From NCBI GenBank assembly GCA_020024755.1, contig JAHHTH010000002.1, positions 62,001-126,000 of the forward strand: a DNA stretch of 64,000 nucleotides, read 5' to 3'. Shown here piece by piece: positions 31,435-41,799 of this stretch. Numbering within the stretch: the stretch's first letter is position 1; each line of letters opens with the position of its first letter. The DNA is from Mycoplasmataceae bacterium. Its GTDB lineage: Bacteria; Bacillota_I; Bacilli_A; Mycoplasmatales; Mycoplasmoidaceae. The notes below the pieces were generated by a model. That model did no database searches. It was not told the origin of the DNA and was given only the letters and a program-made list of their open reading frames with translations. A program made the position numbers and the translations under genes.

Positions 31435-34400
31435 TGGCTAATCAATTAATTAAGAAAAATCTTGGAAGCAATTATAGTGTTTCTGATGCACCTAAATTAG
31501 TTAATGGTTATGGTGAAGTTTTTGATTATAAGAATTCAGATAAAGCTCAACTAGCATCTGAAAAGATTCACCAAAAGAAATTAAATTTAGAACGTGAAAA
31601 TAGAAAACTAAAATTAGCTAAGAAAACAGAAAAGCTAAATTACTATAAATTAAAAAACACTTCTAAGATTACTTTAAAATCTGAAATCAATAGTTGTAAG
31701 TATAAATACAAATCACAAAAATCTATTATTGATGAAATTAATAAATATTCTAAAATTTTAATTCCCTTAGAAGACTTTATTAAAACAGAAATTAGTAACA
31801 TAGATGATAAAGTTAAATACAACTACAAACTAGCTGTAAAGACTATGAAGTCTATGAGATATTCAGATGATGAAAACGAAGTAATCACTCAAAAGATTAA
31901 ATCATATCATACTGAATCAATTGCTGATGAAAATAAATTATTAAGTGTTAAACAATATTTACAATCACTTGAATCTATTGATCTAACTAGCTATGTAGAT
32001 ACACCAAAAGAATTAGTTAAATTTGTTAATGAATCTGTAATCAAACCATTTACAGAATTTAAATCTAATCTAATTAAATTCATCAAAGATCATATCGTTT
32101 TGGATATGCATTCTTTTTGTGTAGAATTTGATAAATTTATCATAGAAAATAATTTAACATCATCTACAATGTTTGTTAAGTCATTAAAGAAACTAATTAA
32201 ATCAAATGTGGAAGGAAATATTGAATCTATATTACCAAACATTGATGGTCTTGCTGGAGACTTAACATTCTATTCTTCTATATGTGAAAAAACTTTAAAT
32301 AATATCGCTAAAGGATATAAATCACAATCTTACTTTAAATATCAAGATAAGAATATAGATTATGAAAATAAAGTTAAGAAATTAAAAGAAGAATATTCAA
32401 CAGGTCTTAAGTCTTGTAAAAAGAATTACAAAGAAACACTTCATAATGAATTAGACAGAATTAATAATAAATGTAAAGATGGAAAAAGAGATGGATCTGA
32501 CTCTTACAAACTTTATGTTAACGAAGTAAAAATTAAAGAACTTGAAAATGATAAGAAGAACCTTGATAAAGAAATAAAATCTCTTGCCAAAGAAAAACAA
32601 CAAACAATTAAATATATTAAAGATAACGAAAAAATTCTTTATAAAAACGCTGTAAAACAATATAAACAAAGTTGTAAAGAAAAAGTTATTGAAGATGGTT
32701 TTAAAATTATCACAACAAGAAACTATAAATTGAATCAAAAAATTCGCAATCAGCTTTTGATTTATCTAAATAAAATTGAAAATTCAAAAGTTATTCTTGA
32801 TGATTTTTTTGTTATTCAACGTAACAAAAATAAATACGAAGGTCTTTCAAAAGAAGAAATCAATAAAATCAAGAGTGAAGAAAAAGCAAAAAATCAAGAG
32901 CAATTGAGATTGATAAAAAACGAATTTTTAAGTGAAAGTAAAAAATTAATAGAAAAGCAACAAAAAGAGTCAGAAAAAACTCTATCTGAATTTAATGGAT
33001 TATCTAAGAAAGAAATTTCTTCACTTAAAAAAGAAGAAAAAGCAAAAAATCAAGAAGAGTTGAAATTATTAAAACAAGAGTACTATGAAAAGTATTTAGA
33101 TATTAAATGAAAACTCAAAGAGACAACAGATAGTTTTATTGTTTATTATGATTTTAGAAAAAATAATTCACTTAAAACTTCTGGTGGAAAAGTTATATTA
33201 TGTGAGAAGTTAAATAAGAATAATCCTACTAATGATGAAATTATTTCATTTAAAAAAATTAATAATGAAAATAAGGAAATTGAATGACTAATCCCAATTA
33301 AGAAAAAGGTACAAACTACATTAACTTTTTCTTGAGGAGGAAATAAGTCTGAAAATATCGAAAAATCTAATTTCAATACTTCATTAAAATTATTCTTCAG
33401 TCATAAATTAAGATCATTAAATGCTTGAGAATATAAAGCAGATTTATTAGATATAAAAATTAACTACTTAAAAGATGTAGGTAGTGCAATTGATAAATTA
33501 ACTTATGATGGTGAATTTAAATCTAAAACTGCTGAAGCTTTAGTTTCTTATAATGAATCTAAAAGACAAAATTGTAGTGATTTACAATCAGCACTAGATT
33601 CAGTTACATTATTAGGTGCTTCAGCTAAAATGAGTCAAGAAGATAAAGAATCTTTTGAAACTCAAAAAAGCAAGTATGATACTGAATACAAAGAAGCAAT
33701 TGCTTCACTTCATGAAAAGAAAGCTAGTGGAGAAATTTCAAAGCAAGCTTATAAAAATGAATCTTTAAAACTTAAGATCTTTCACAAAGAAGATGTTAAG
33801 GCAATTAAAAATACATTAGACTCAGTTAAAGATAAATATATTTCTAAGGATTTATTAATCAAATTTAATAGTAGTCAAAAAATGGCTAACAAAGAATTAG
33901 CTCAAGCTAAAAATAATATTTCAAAAGAAGTTCCTATTGAATATAAAAAATATAGTTCAATTTGAATGACAATGATAGCCTTTATTTTACCTGGTCTTGA
34001 TCAATTAATTCTTAAGAATTGAAAGAAAGCTTTCTGAATGCTTATTCTTACTGTAATTTGTTGAGCAGTATTTATTCCATATGCATTTGGTGTAGGTAAC
34101 TTACAAGGTAATGGTATTGTCGGTTTAGTTAAATTATCATGACCAATTAAACATTCAGTTATTTATGGAGACTTATATAGTGACTCCCGTTATGCATTGG
34201 TAGAAGGTGTTACTGGTGTGATAATGTTAGTTATTGCAATATCATACTTCATTATTAGTGCATACCAGTGTTGAAAGATAACGCGGAATATGGAGAAGGG
34301 TATAAGATGTAATACTTGACTTGAAACTAAGAAAATTCTTAGAACTACAGGATTCCCTTATGCCATCTCACTTCCAGGTTTATTCTTAATTGCATTTATT

Positions 34401-35294
34401 GTAATTATGCCAATTATAGTTTCACTACTTATGGCATTTACTAATATTGGTACAGAGCACCTTCCAAGTTCAAACCAAGAAACTAATTGAGTTGGATTTG
34501 AACAATTCAAAAGAATATTTGCTGATTATAGATTCTATCAACCATTAGGAAATATTCTATGATGAAACATTGTATGAGCTGTTGCTACTACACTTCTTGT
34601 TTTATTGTTAGGTACAGTAATGGCTCTTGCTATTGAAAATAGAAACATTAAATGTAAAGCAATGTGAAGAACTATATTTATTCTTCCATGAGCAATTCCA
34701 GCATTCGTATCAATTCTATTCTTCAAAATTATTTTCAGTAATGGTTCAACTGGTATGATGAACCGTTGATTAACAGATTGAGGTATAATTCAAAATGCTG
34801 TTGATTGACAAACAGGCCCAATTGCTTCAAGAATAATCTTGATTCTTATCCAAGGTTGATTAGGACATTCATATATTGTATTATTAGTGTCTGGTAACCT
34901 TAAATCAATCTCAAGTGATATTTATGAGGCAGCTTCAATTGATGGAGCAAAACCACACAGACAATTCTGAAAAATTACAATGCCAATTGTCTTAATTCAA
35001 ATTGCACCATTATTGATTGGACAATTCACATTCAACTTTAACAACTTCTCAATTATTTGATTATTCAATGATGGAGGTTCTAAGATAGATCCAAGTTATG
35101 TATATGATGCTGGTAACTGTGATATCTTATTATCTTGAATCTTCAAAATTACATTCGGTGGTAGTGCTAACTCAGTACCATCAAACCAAGCTCTTGCATC
35201 AGCACTTGTAATTGTAATGTCATTCTTTGTTGTTACAGCTTCTGGTATTGGTTTTGCAAGATCAAAAGCATTTAGAAAGGGGGAAGAAGTTTAG
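31434..35294 (+). CDS. MalF-type ABC permease with an 843-residue N-terminal coiled-coil extension
   Basis: 1286 aa. Residues ~840-1286 are a sugar permease: an extra N-terminal hairpin (MTMIAFILPGLDQLILKNW), five to six TM helices, and the EAA loop EAASIDGAKPHRQFWKITMP that docks on the ATPase. Residues 1-840 have no membrane spans and are Lys/Glu/Asn-rich with long coiled coils, including two near-repeats of GLSKEEINKIKSEEKAKNQE type (~470-550). No stop or plausible internal start with a ribosome site separates the parts. MalF proteins usually have 300-500 residues, so the extension is exceptional; a cytoplasmic scaffold or sensor is conjecture. Confidence 0.9.
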
Positions 35295-35295
35295 T

Positions 35296-36228
35296 ATGAA
35301 AAAGATATCTGATTTTACACCAAATACAAAATTTTCAGGTAAGAAGAAAAAAGTTAATCTTAAAGATACATTAAAACTTACACCTCTTCAAAAAGCTAAG
35401 ACAAGTATGGTTTATGTTCTATTAATTTTATGAACAGTAATCATCTTACTTCCTGTTGTTGGAATTATTATTGCATCATTAAATGAAAGAGATATACACT
35501 ATATCAATTTCAATGATATCCAATTTGGTTTTAACAACTTCAAAATGTTGTTTGATACAGGTAAAGGAATGTACTTTGGATATTGATTAATTAACTCACT
35601 AATTATTTCAATTATTACAATGATTGTATCAGTTCTAGTTGTATCATTAACTGGATACGCTTATTCTAGATTTAGATTCAAAGGTAAGAGAGTATCGTTA
35701 ATGGCAATTATGTTAATTCAAATGATTCCATCAATCTCTGCTTTAATTGCATTCTACATTATTGGTCAATTATTAAATCAATCATTTGGAATTTCTGGAA
35801 TAGCAACACTAATCATTATTTATTCAGGTGGTGGTATTGCAGGTAACACATTTGTATTAAAAGGTTATTTAGATTCAATCTCTTCTGAAATTGATGACTC
35901 AGCTAAAATTGATGGATGTGGTAACTTTAAAACTTACTTTAGAATTATCATGCCATTAGCTAAACCAATGTTAATGTTAATTGCATTATGATCATTCATT
36001 GGTCCATTTGGAGATGTTATTCTTCCAAAGATTTTATTAAATGAACCAAAACTATATACTCTTCCAGTAGGTCTTCACTCATTACTACAACCAAATAGTA
36101 ATAGAGAAATATTCCAACCAGTATATGCAGCAGGTGCATTAATTACAGCAGTTCCAATTGCAACACTATTTATCTATTCTCAAAAACACATGGTTAGTGG
36201 ATTATCACAAGGAGGGGTTAAAGGATAA
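35296..36228 (+). CDS. MalG-type ABC sugar permease
   Basis: 310 aa. An N-terminal basic tail of ~35 residues is followed by six TM helices. The EAA loop is present in a degenerate form, EIDDSAKIDGCGNFKTYFRIIMPLAKP. The C-terminus ends GLSQGGVKG, the signature end of MalG-like permeases. It begins 1 nt after the MalF-like stop and overlaps the ATPase gene by TAATG. Confidence 0.93.
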
Positions 36229-37403
36229 TGAAAAAGTCAGTAATCAACAAATTCTTAAATGAATCTAATTCAAATAAAGCGAAAGGTGCAAAGATTGAAT
36301 TTAAAGATGTAGGGAAAAAGTATGAAGGTCGTACTGAATACACTTTAAAGGATATTAATCTAACCATTGAATCAGGTGAATTCTGTGTTATCCTTGGGCC
36401 ATCAGGATGTGGTAAGACTACATTATTAAGAATGATTGCAGGGTTAAACTCAATTACTAAAGGTGATCTATTATTTGATAGCCGTAGAGTAAATGACCTA
36501 GAACCAGCTGATAGAGATATCTCAATGGTATTCCAATCATATGCCTTATATCCACACATGAATGTATATAAGAACATTGCCTTTGGATTAGAAAACCAAA
36601 AAGTTAGAAAAGACGTTATCGATGCTAGAGTTAAGCAAGCAGCTAAAATTCTAGATATTACTAATAGACTATATGATAAACCAAAAGATTTATCAGGTGG
36701 TCAACGTCAACGGGTAGCTATTGCTAGAGCACTAGTAAGAAATCCATCTGTATTCTTAATGGATGAACCATTATCAAACCTAGATGCAAAACTACGTGAA
36801 TCAACAAGACGGGAAATTGTACAAATTCATAAGATGTTAGGGTCTACTACTATTTATGTAACCCATGACCAATTAGAAGCTATGACTATGGCTAATAAGA
36901 TCATCTTAATGAACAATTCAGTAATTCAACAAATTGGTACACCATTAGAACTTTATAAAAACCCAGCTAATCTATTTGTAGCTAAGTTTATTGGTTCACC
37001 AACTATGAATATCTTTGAAGGAACTATTAAGAACAAATACTTTGTTTCTAAAACATCTTCTTTAAAGATTCCATTAGACTGTTATGATGTGCCTAAAGAA
37101 TATGAAGGCAGAGAAGTGTATATGGGAGTGAGAAGTGAAGATATCATCCACACTATCCACCAACACAACATTGTTATGAAAGTAACAGGCCAAGAATTCT
37201 TAGGTAAAGAAAAGATCTTAACATCATTACACCCAGCTTGTAAGATGCCTATCTTATCAAACGTGCCTAACTGAGTAGAAATTGAAGAAGGTAAGAACTA
37301 TAACTTCAATATCAAGAGAGATAACATCTACTTCTTTGATAAAAAGACTGAAGAAGCTTTACCAATGAAGGTAAAGAAATACCTTGATATTTACTCTTTA
37401 TAG
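36228..37403 (+). CDS. MalK/UgpC-type sugar ABC ATPase
   Basis: 391 aa. Walker A GPSGCGKTT, Q-loop VFQSYALYPHM, signature LSGGQRQRVAIARAL, Walker B VFLMDEPLSNLDA, H-loop YVTHDQLEAM, then a C-terminal OB/TOBE domain (MGVRSEDI...). The ~20-residue N-terminal tail is Asn/Lys-rich. It energises the importer encoded by the three genes upstream. A canonical terminator follows. Confidence 0.95.
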
Positions 37404-37430
37404 TCACACATCAAAAGAATATTACATTAA

Positions 37431-37458
37431 GTTAGCAATTAAGTTTGCTAACTTTTTT
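37431..37458 (+). terminator. Terminator of the sugar ABC operon
   Basis: GTTAGCAA-TTAAG-TTTGCTAAC followed by TTTTTT, 28 nt after the ATPase stop. Confidence 0.85.
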
Positions 37459-37468
37459 ATTCTAAAAG

Positions 37469-37576
37469 GTGTATCAACTACCAAAATATAGAGAAAATGT
37501 GTATGAACTACTTTTAAAAACCATAGAAAATGTGTATAAAGTCCAAAAAACCATAGAAAATGTGTATAAAGTCCAA
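37469..37576 (+). repeat. Four direct repeats upstream of the DUF4143-type ATPase
   Basis: Copies of GTGTAT[A/C/G]AA[C/G]T[A/C]C begin at 37469, 37500, 37532 and 37562, about 30-32 bp apart. Between them are A-rich spacers with CCATAGAAAA twice. The last two units are identical over 27 bp. The array ends 9 bp before the -10 box of the ATPase gene, so it looks like iterated operator sites on one DNA face. Confidence 0.75.
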
Positions 37577-37584
37577 ATTTAGCA

Positions 37585-37590
37585 TATAAT
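37585..37590 (+). promoter_or_regulatory. -10 box of the DUF4143-type ATPase
   Basis: TATAAT 9 nt before ATG 37600, with no ribosome site; leaderless or nearly so. The -35 would fall inside the repeat array, so a repeat-binding protein could block or recruit polymerase. Confidence 0.55.
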
Positions 37591-37599
37591 AAAAATACT

Positions 37600-38982
37600 A
37601 TGTTTCAAAGAAAAATCTATCAAAAGCTATTAGAGTGAAAACAAGATAATAAAATAAAACACAAATGCTTAGTAATAAAAGGTGCTAGACAAGTTGGCAA
37701 AACTACAATCGTACAAGAGTTTGCTAAACAAGAATATAAGCATGTTGTTTATTTAAACTTTATGTATACTGATATCTACAACTCAGCCTTTGATGGTGAC
37801 TTAGATGTTGATACAATCATCTCTAAATTATCCTTAAAAGGAGATTTTAATTTTGTCCCATATGAAACAATTATTATCTTTGATGAAATCCAACAATGTC
37901 CTCGAGCAAGATCTAGTATTAAACCATTTTGTGAAGATGGTAGATATGATGTAATTGCTACTGGATCACTATTAGGTGTATTAGGATATAATAGACAACA
38001 TCAAGCAAGTATTCCAGTAGGATTTGAAACCCACATCACTATGCACCCTATGGACTTTAAAGAATTTCTATTAGCCAAAGGATTTGATCAAAAGGTTTTA
38101 GATAGCATAGAAAATCAGCTGAAGACATTAAAACCAATTGATAAGTTCTATCATGATGTTTTAATGCAAGAATACAAATGATATCTCTTGGTTGGAGGGA
38201 TGCCAGAAGCTGTGAATATGTTTATTGCAACCAAGAACTATCAAAAAGTAAGAGAAGTGCAATCATCAATCCTAAAAACATATAGAAATGATTTTGGAAA
38301 ATATTTAAACTATCAAGATAACATAGCTATCAATAATAAGGATGCAATTAGATTAAATAAAGTGTTTGATTCATTATCACTTCAACTAGCTAAGGCAGAA
38401 AGAAATGATGATACTAATACATCTACTAAATTTAGATTCAAGGATATCTCAACAGGAGCTCGGTTAAGAGATTATATTACAGCAATAGATTGATTGTCAG
38501 AGGCTGGGATAATTTGTCCTTGTTATAACACTTCATGTATTGCATCACCTATTAGTGCCTATAAACTAGAAGGACAATTCAAATTATATTTTAATGATAC
38601 TGGTTTATTCTTATCTACATTATCTAATGATGTGATCAAAACTATTGACACAAATCAAGATAATACATACAAAGGTTATATATATGAAAATTTAATCGCA
38701 GATGCATTAAGTAAGAATGATATAGATCTATATTATTTTGGAGATTATAAGAAAGAAATTGACTTTTTGATTCCTACTAACTCTTACTTGCTAGCTTGCG
38801 AAGTAAAAAGTGGTAGAGTTGCATCTAAGAGTTTAAGTAAAATAGTATTAGAATCAAAAAACACAATCAAAGGAATTAAACTGTCAAATAATAATATTGG
38901 TTTAATGAATGATATCCTTACTATACCTTATTATTTATCTTACTTAATTGATAAAGATTTTGAATTCCCAATTATTAAATAA
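37600..38982 (+). CDS. AAA ATPase with DUF4143-type C-terminal domain
   Basis: 460 aa. N-terminal AAA domain with P-loop KGARQVGKTT, Walker B IIIFDEIQQCP and sensor IATGSLLG; a middle FLLAKGF/LVGGMPEAVN segment; and a C-terminal nuclease-like domain YENLIADAL...YYFGDYKKEIDFLI...ACEVKSGR, i.e. the E-D-ExK layout of restriction-endonuclease folds. This is the common bacterial 'AAA + DUF4143' family, often horizontally mobile and linked to defence or toxin-antitoxin loci. Its partner is unknown. Catalytic D and ExK appear intact. Confidence 0.92.
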
Positions 38983-39039
38983 CATAATAATTGGTTACAT
39001 ATGATGTTAAAGTAGAAGCTTATGACTAAGTAATAAAAT

Positions 39040-39057
39040 GTATCATATCTATGATAC
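39040..39057. repeat. Inverted repeat GTATCATA-TC-TATGATAC
   Basis: Perfect 8-bp arms with a 2-bp centre, 57 bp after the ATPase stop and about 160 bp before the RelB promoter. No T tract follows, so a protein site is as likely as a transcript end. The rest of 38983-39250 shows no gene. Confidence 0.4.
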
Positions 39058-39200
39058 CTTCTATTGTTTGATCAATAGAATTAATAACTCAGTGATGTGT
39101 TTTTTTTGATCAATATAGATATCTATAAAAATTGTTGAAAAGATGTAATGAATTTTAAAATCAAATACGAACAAAATTACTCAAAGGATTAATAAAATAT

Positions 39201-39232
39201 TTGTATATACAATGTATAATTTATGTTATAAT
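39201..39232 (+). promoter_or_regulatory. relB promoter with palindromic operator
   Basis: TTGTATATACAA (39201-39212) is a perfect 12-bp palindrome overlapping a likely -35. TATAAT boxes follow at 39215-39220 and 39227-39232, then AAGGAGG and ATG 39251. Ribbon-helix-helix antitoxins typically bind such palindromes to repress their own operon. Confidence 0.6.
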
Positions 39233-39250
39233 ATCAATCAAGGAGGATTT

Positions 39251-39514
39251 ATGACTGATTCTAATATATTAATTCGTATTGATAAAAACTTGAAAAAAGA
39301 ATTTGATGCACTGTGTAAGGATATTGGTATCACTATGTCCAGTGCCTTGATTATGTTCATAAAAAAATCCGTTAGAGAAAATAGAATTCCTTTTGATTTG
39401 ACTGGTAAAAGGTTCAGCAAGGAAATGATTGAAGATCTTAAGGCTGCATTAAATGAATATCCATTTGATGATTCATCTAATGACCATAATAAAAAAAGAA
39501 AGAAGAAAGATTAA
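39251..39514 (+). CDS. RelB/DinJ-like ribbon-helix-helix antitoxin
   Basis: 87 aa. TDSNILIRIDKNLKKEFDALC is the beta-strand and first helix of a RelB/DinJ RHH domain, followed by KDIGITMSSALIMFIKKSVRE, the second helix with the family's G[IM]T motif. The C-terminal ~30 residues are polar and Lys-rich, as in toxin-binding tails. AAGGAGG fixes ATG 39251. No RelE/YafQ toxin follows; the next gene, 84 nt on, is an Abi_2-type protein, so the pairing is unusual or the RelE partner has been lost. Confidence 0.8.
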   Translation: MTDSNILIRIDKNLKKEFDALCKDIGITMSSALIMFIKKSVRENRIPFDLTGKRFSKEMIEDLKAALNEYPFDDSSNDHNKKRKKKD

Positions 39515-39598
39515 TTCGATACAATACCTTGCAAATTCAAATTAGATATTTTCTCAAATAATATCAATGATCTATGTTGTTGAGAAAGTGAGGATGCA

Positions 39599-40765
39599 AT
39601 GGGTATTGATAGTAATAAATTCATTAGTATACAAGAACAAATAAAAATCCTTAAAAATAGAGGATTATACTTTAACTCTGAAGATATTACTATTACTGCA
39701 AGTCTTGAAGATAGTTTAAGAATTTATGGTTTTACTAAGGTTGTTAACTATGTTGAAAATATACTTGGTATCAAAAATGACTATACTAATTTAATTGCAG
39801 ATCTATTTGTAGAATTTCAAAATCTATCATCTAATATTTCTAAAATTATTGCACCTGAAATCTTAAAGATTGAAAATGCTTTTAGTGAATCAATTATTAG
39901 AAACATTTTTATCTATGAAACTAAGGCTAGCAATAATCCAGATGGTAGATGATTTCAAGATCTTATTATTACTGAAATTAGTGACAATGAAATTGAATAT
40001 AAACTTGTAGAAAATACATTCAGATTTAGTAATGCATTTAATAGAAGATATGATTGAGCTACTGATAAATTTTTAGCGCAAGATCTATTTTCTAATATTG
40101 AAAATAATGTTATTTGTTTTTATAAATGTTGTGAGAAATCTTGAAAACGAAATTACCGATTCACTGAATATAATAAGGTGATGAAAGAAGAAGCTATTTG
40201 ACACCCAATCAAGACTTTATCTTTTGGTAGTTTAATCAGATTATACAAATGCTTAAACATAGGGATTCAATTAAATATTATTAAAGATCTCATTGAACCA
40301 GAATTCGATTTTTTGCATAATTGCTCAAATAAAATTAAAACACTGCTAATGGCCTACGTAATGGAATCACTTTCAAATCTTAGAAATGTCATATTTCATA
40401 ATGACAATCTTTTTGGATATTATTTTGGGAGAAGATACGACAAGAAAGGGAATAGTTTAAAATCAGGCCAAATCTCACTTTCTATTAACCTTGGAACTAT
40501 AGTGCATTTAATTCCGTTATTTAAATGCGTTAAACAAAAAGACATAATATATAAAATATTGAATGTCCTTAATACATTTGCTAAAAAAAATACAGATTCT
40601 ATTTCATCTATACACAATAAAAGCATTGCTTCAAATTTATTAAAAGAATTCGATAAGAATAAAATAATTATTAAAGACATTTTGAAAGGTAAAAGTGAAA
40701 AAAGTTTTTATGCCAAAAAAGTATATGATGCATACAATAAAATTAGTGTTAATTCTTGTGACTAA
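39599..40765 (+). CDS. Abi_2/AbiF-like HEPN protein (abortive infection or toxin)
   Basis: 388 aa. The N-terminus fits the Abi_2 (AbiD/AbiF) family: ISIQEQIKILKNRGLYFNSE followed by an RIYGF/NYVEN segment. A centre with FRFSNAFNRRYDWATDKF and SFGSLIRLYKCL follows. The C-terminal part has LSNLRNVIFHND, whose Arg262-x4-His267 is the HEPN ribonuclease motif. Such proteins cleave RNA and stop growth of phage-infected cells, and many are controlled by a protein or small RNA. Ribosome site GTGAGGA before ATG. The small-RNA array starts 34 bp after its stop. Function is inference from family and layout. Confidence 0.85.
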
Positions 40766-40798
40766 TTGATAGTTTTATGGTAATATTATTATGTACTC

Positions 40799-40888
40799 AG
40801 TACCGGATGGTACACACAACGGCTTTATATGGGTCGTTCCAATAATATTAATGAGAATTAGGATTATTACCTGATTCTCATTTTTGTT
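40799..40888 (+). ncRNA. Tandem small RNA, family A, unit 1
   Basis: TATTAT (-10) at 40787-40792 is followed by three hairpins. HP1 is GTACC-GGAT-GGTAC. HP2 is AACGGC...GTCGTT. HP3 is ATGAGAATTAGG...CCTGATTCTCAT followed by TTTTTGTT, an intrinsic terminator. HP2 differs from the other units at one pair (C-G instead of T-A), a compensatory change supporting RNA structure. It starts just after the Abi gene. Confidence 0.75.
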
Positions 40889-40970
40889 AAATTAGTTATA
40901 AATTAGTTTATTTAATTTTTTTAAATTTATCCATTTAATTTTATAAATTATGTTATCATTATATTGTACT

Positions 40971-41060
40971 AAGTACCAGTGGGTACACAAAATGGCTTTA
41001 TATGGGTCATTCCAATAAGATTAATGAGAATTAGGTAAATCCCTAATTCTCATTTTTGTT
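40971..41060 (+). ncRNA. Tandem small RNA, family A, unit 2
   Basis: Same plan: TATATT at 40960-40965, HP1 GTACC-AGTG-GGTAC, HP2 AATGGC...GTCATT, terminator HP3 ATGAGAATTAGG...CTAATTCTCAT with TTTTTGTTT. The HP1 loop differs completely from unit 1 while the stem is unchanged. Its upstream ~30 bp closely match those of unit 4. Confidence 0.75.
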
Positions 41061-41117
41061 TATTTAGATTTATAAATCAAAATCGAATAATTAAACAATT
41101 TATGATATTATAGTAGT

Positions 41118-41213
41118 GTAGTTCGTACCTGTCGGTACACACAATGGCTTTTTATGGGTCATTCCTTATTAGATTAATGAGAATTGGGATTATACCTAAT
41201 TCCCATTTTTGTT
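41118..41213 (+). ncRNA. Tandem small RNA, family A, unit 3
   Basis: TATTAT at 41106-41111, HP1 GTACC-TGTC-GGTAC, HP2 AATGGC...GTCATT, terminator HP3 ATGAGAATTGGG...CCTAATTCCCAT with TTTTTGTT. The upstream region differs from those of units 2 and 4, but the transcribed part is conserved. Confidence 0.75.
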
Positions 41214-41235
41214 AGTTATAGAAGGTTTCACTTAA

Positions 41236-41319
41236 ATTGATCAATGTTAAAACTAATCAATAAAATTGATCAATGTTAAAACTAATCAAATTTATATGAA
41301 ATTTTTTAAAACTAATCAA
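41236..41319 (+). repeat. 28-bp direct repeats between RNA units 3 and 4
   Basis: Two perfect tandem copies of AATTGATCAATGTTAAAACT + AATCAA begin at 41236 and 41264. A third partial copy (AAAACTAATCAA) ends near 41319. Each full copy contains the palindrome TTGATCAA. They lie upstream of the unit 4 promoter. Confidence 0.7.
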
Positions 41320-41352
41320 ATTTATAAATTTATGTTATCATTATTATGTACT

Positions 41353-41443
41353 AAGTACCGGATGGTACACACAATGGCTTTTTATGGGTCATTCCTTATT
41401 AGATTAATGAGAATTGAGGGAAACCTAATTCTCATTTTTGTTT
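41353..41443 (+). ncRNA. Tandem small RNA, family A, unit 4
   Basis: TATTAT at 41342-41347, HP1 GTACC-GGAT-GGTAC (loop as in unit 1), HP2 AATGGC...GTCATT, terminator HP3 ATGAGAATTGAGG...CCTAATTCTCAT with TTTTTGTTT. Confidence 0.75.
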
Positions 41444-41455
41444 AACAATAAAAAA

Positions 41456-41477
41456 CCAGTTACCTGATAGTAATAGG
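41456..41477. repeat. Degenerate palindrome upstream of RNA B1
   Basis: CCAGTTACC-TGAT-AGTAATAGG: the same element as at 41646-41667 but with the right arm mutated. Located 28 bp before the B1 -10 box. Confidence 0.5.
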
Positions 41478-41517
41478 AAACAATTTTGTATAGCTTAACC
41501 TATGCTATAATAATGTT

Positions 41518-41636
41518 AGAAGTTTAGTAAGGGGTATTATTAGAATGATAATTTCCCAAATTGATGGTGAATTATTCATTGGAATAATACATTGATGAGA
41601 ATTAGGTACAAGACCTAATTCTCATTTTTGTTTAAC
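41518..41636 (+). ncRNA. Small RNA, family B, unit 1
   Basis: TATAAT at 41506-41511. The transcript folds into one long hairpin: GTATTATT...AATAATAC closes AATGATAATT...AATTATTCATT, with the loop carrying CCCAAATTGATGG. A family-A terminator stem (GAGAATTAGG...CCTAATTCTC, TTTTTG) follows, so A and B share a 3' module. Confidence 0.65.
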
Positions 41637-41645
41637 AATAAAAAA

Positions 41646-41667
41646 CCAGTTACCTGATGGTAACTGG
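41646..41667. repeat. Perfect palindrome upstream of RNA B2
   Basis: CCAGTTACC-TGAT-GGTAACTGG: 9-bp arms with a 4-nt centre, preceded by AACAATAAAAAA directly after the B1 terminator. Candidate operator for the B promoters, or a hairpin. Confidence 0.55.
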
Positions 41668-41711
41668 AAAAATCTTTGTATGGACTAACTTAACTATGCT
41701 ATAATAATCTT

Positions 41712-41796
41712 ACTAAGTTAGTTAGGAGTGTTATTAGAATGATAATTTCCCAAATTGTTGGTGAATTATTCATTAGAATAAGCTCCTTTTTCATTG
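41712..41796 (+). ncRNA. Small RNA, family B, unit 2
   Basis: TATAAT at 41700-41705. Same long hairpin as B1; the closing stem is changed on both sides (GGAGTGTTATT...AATAAGCTCC) but still pairs, and CTCCTTTTT acts as the terminator itself. The loop has CCCAAATTGTTGG, one base different from B1. Confidence 0.65.
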
Positions 41797-41799
41797 TAG

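Noticed and set aside
32451..32738. Phe/Ile-rich 'membrane protein' on the minus strand inside the MalF extension.
   Set aside because: Lys/Asn-rich coiled-coil coding DNA gives Phe/Ile/Leu runs on the opposite strand; there is no promoter or ribosome site.
40799..41443. The spaced repeats after the Abi gene as a CRISPR array.
   Set aside because: Units are ~90 nt with their own promoter and terminator, spacing is irregular (about 140-235 bp), there are no uniform spacers and no cas genes nearby.
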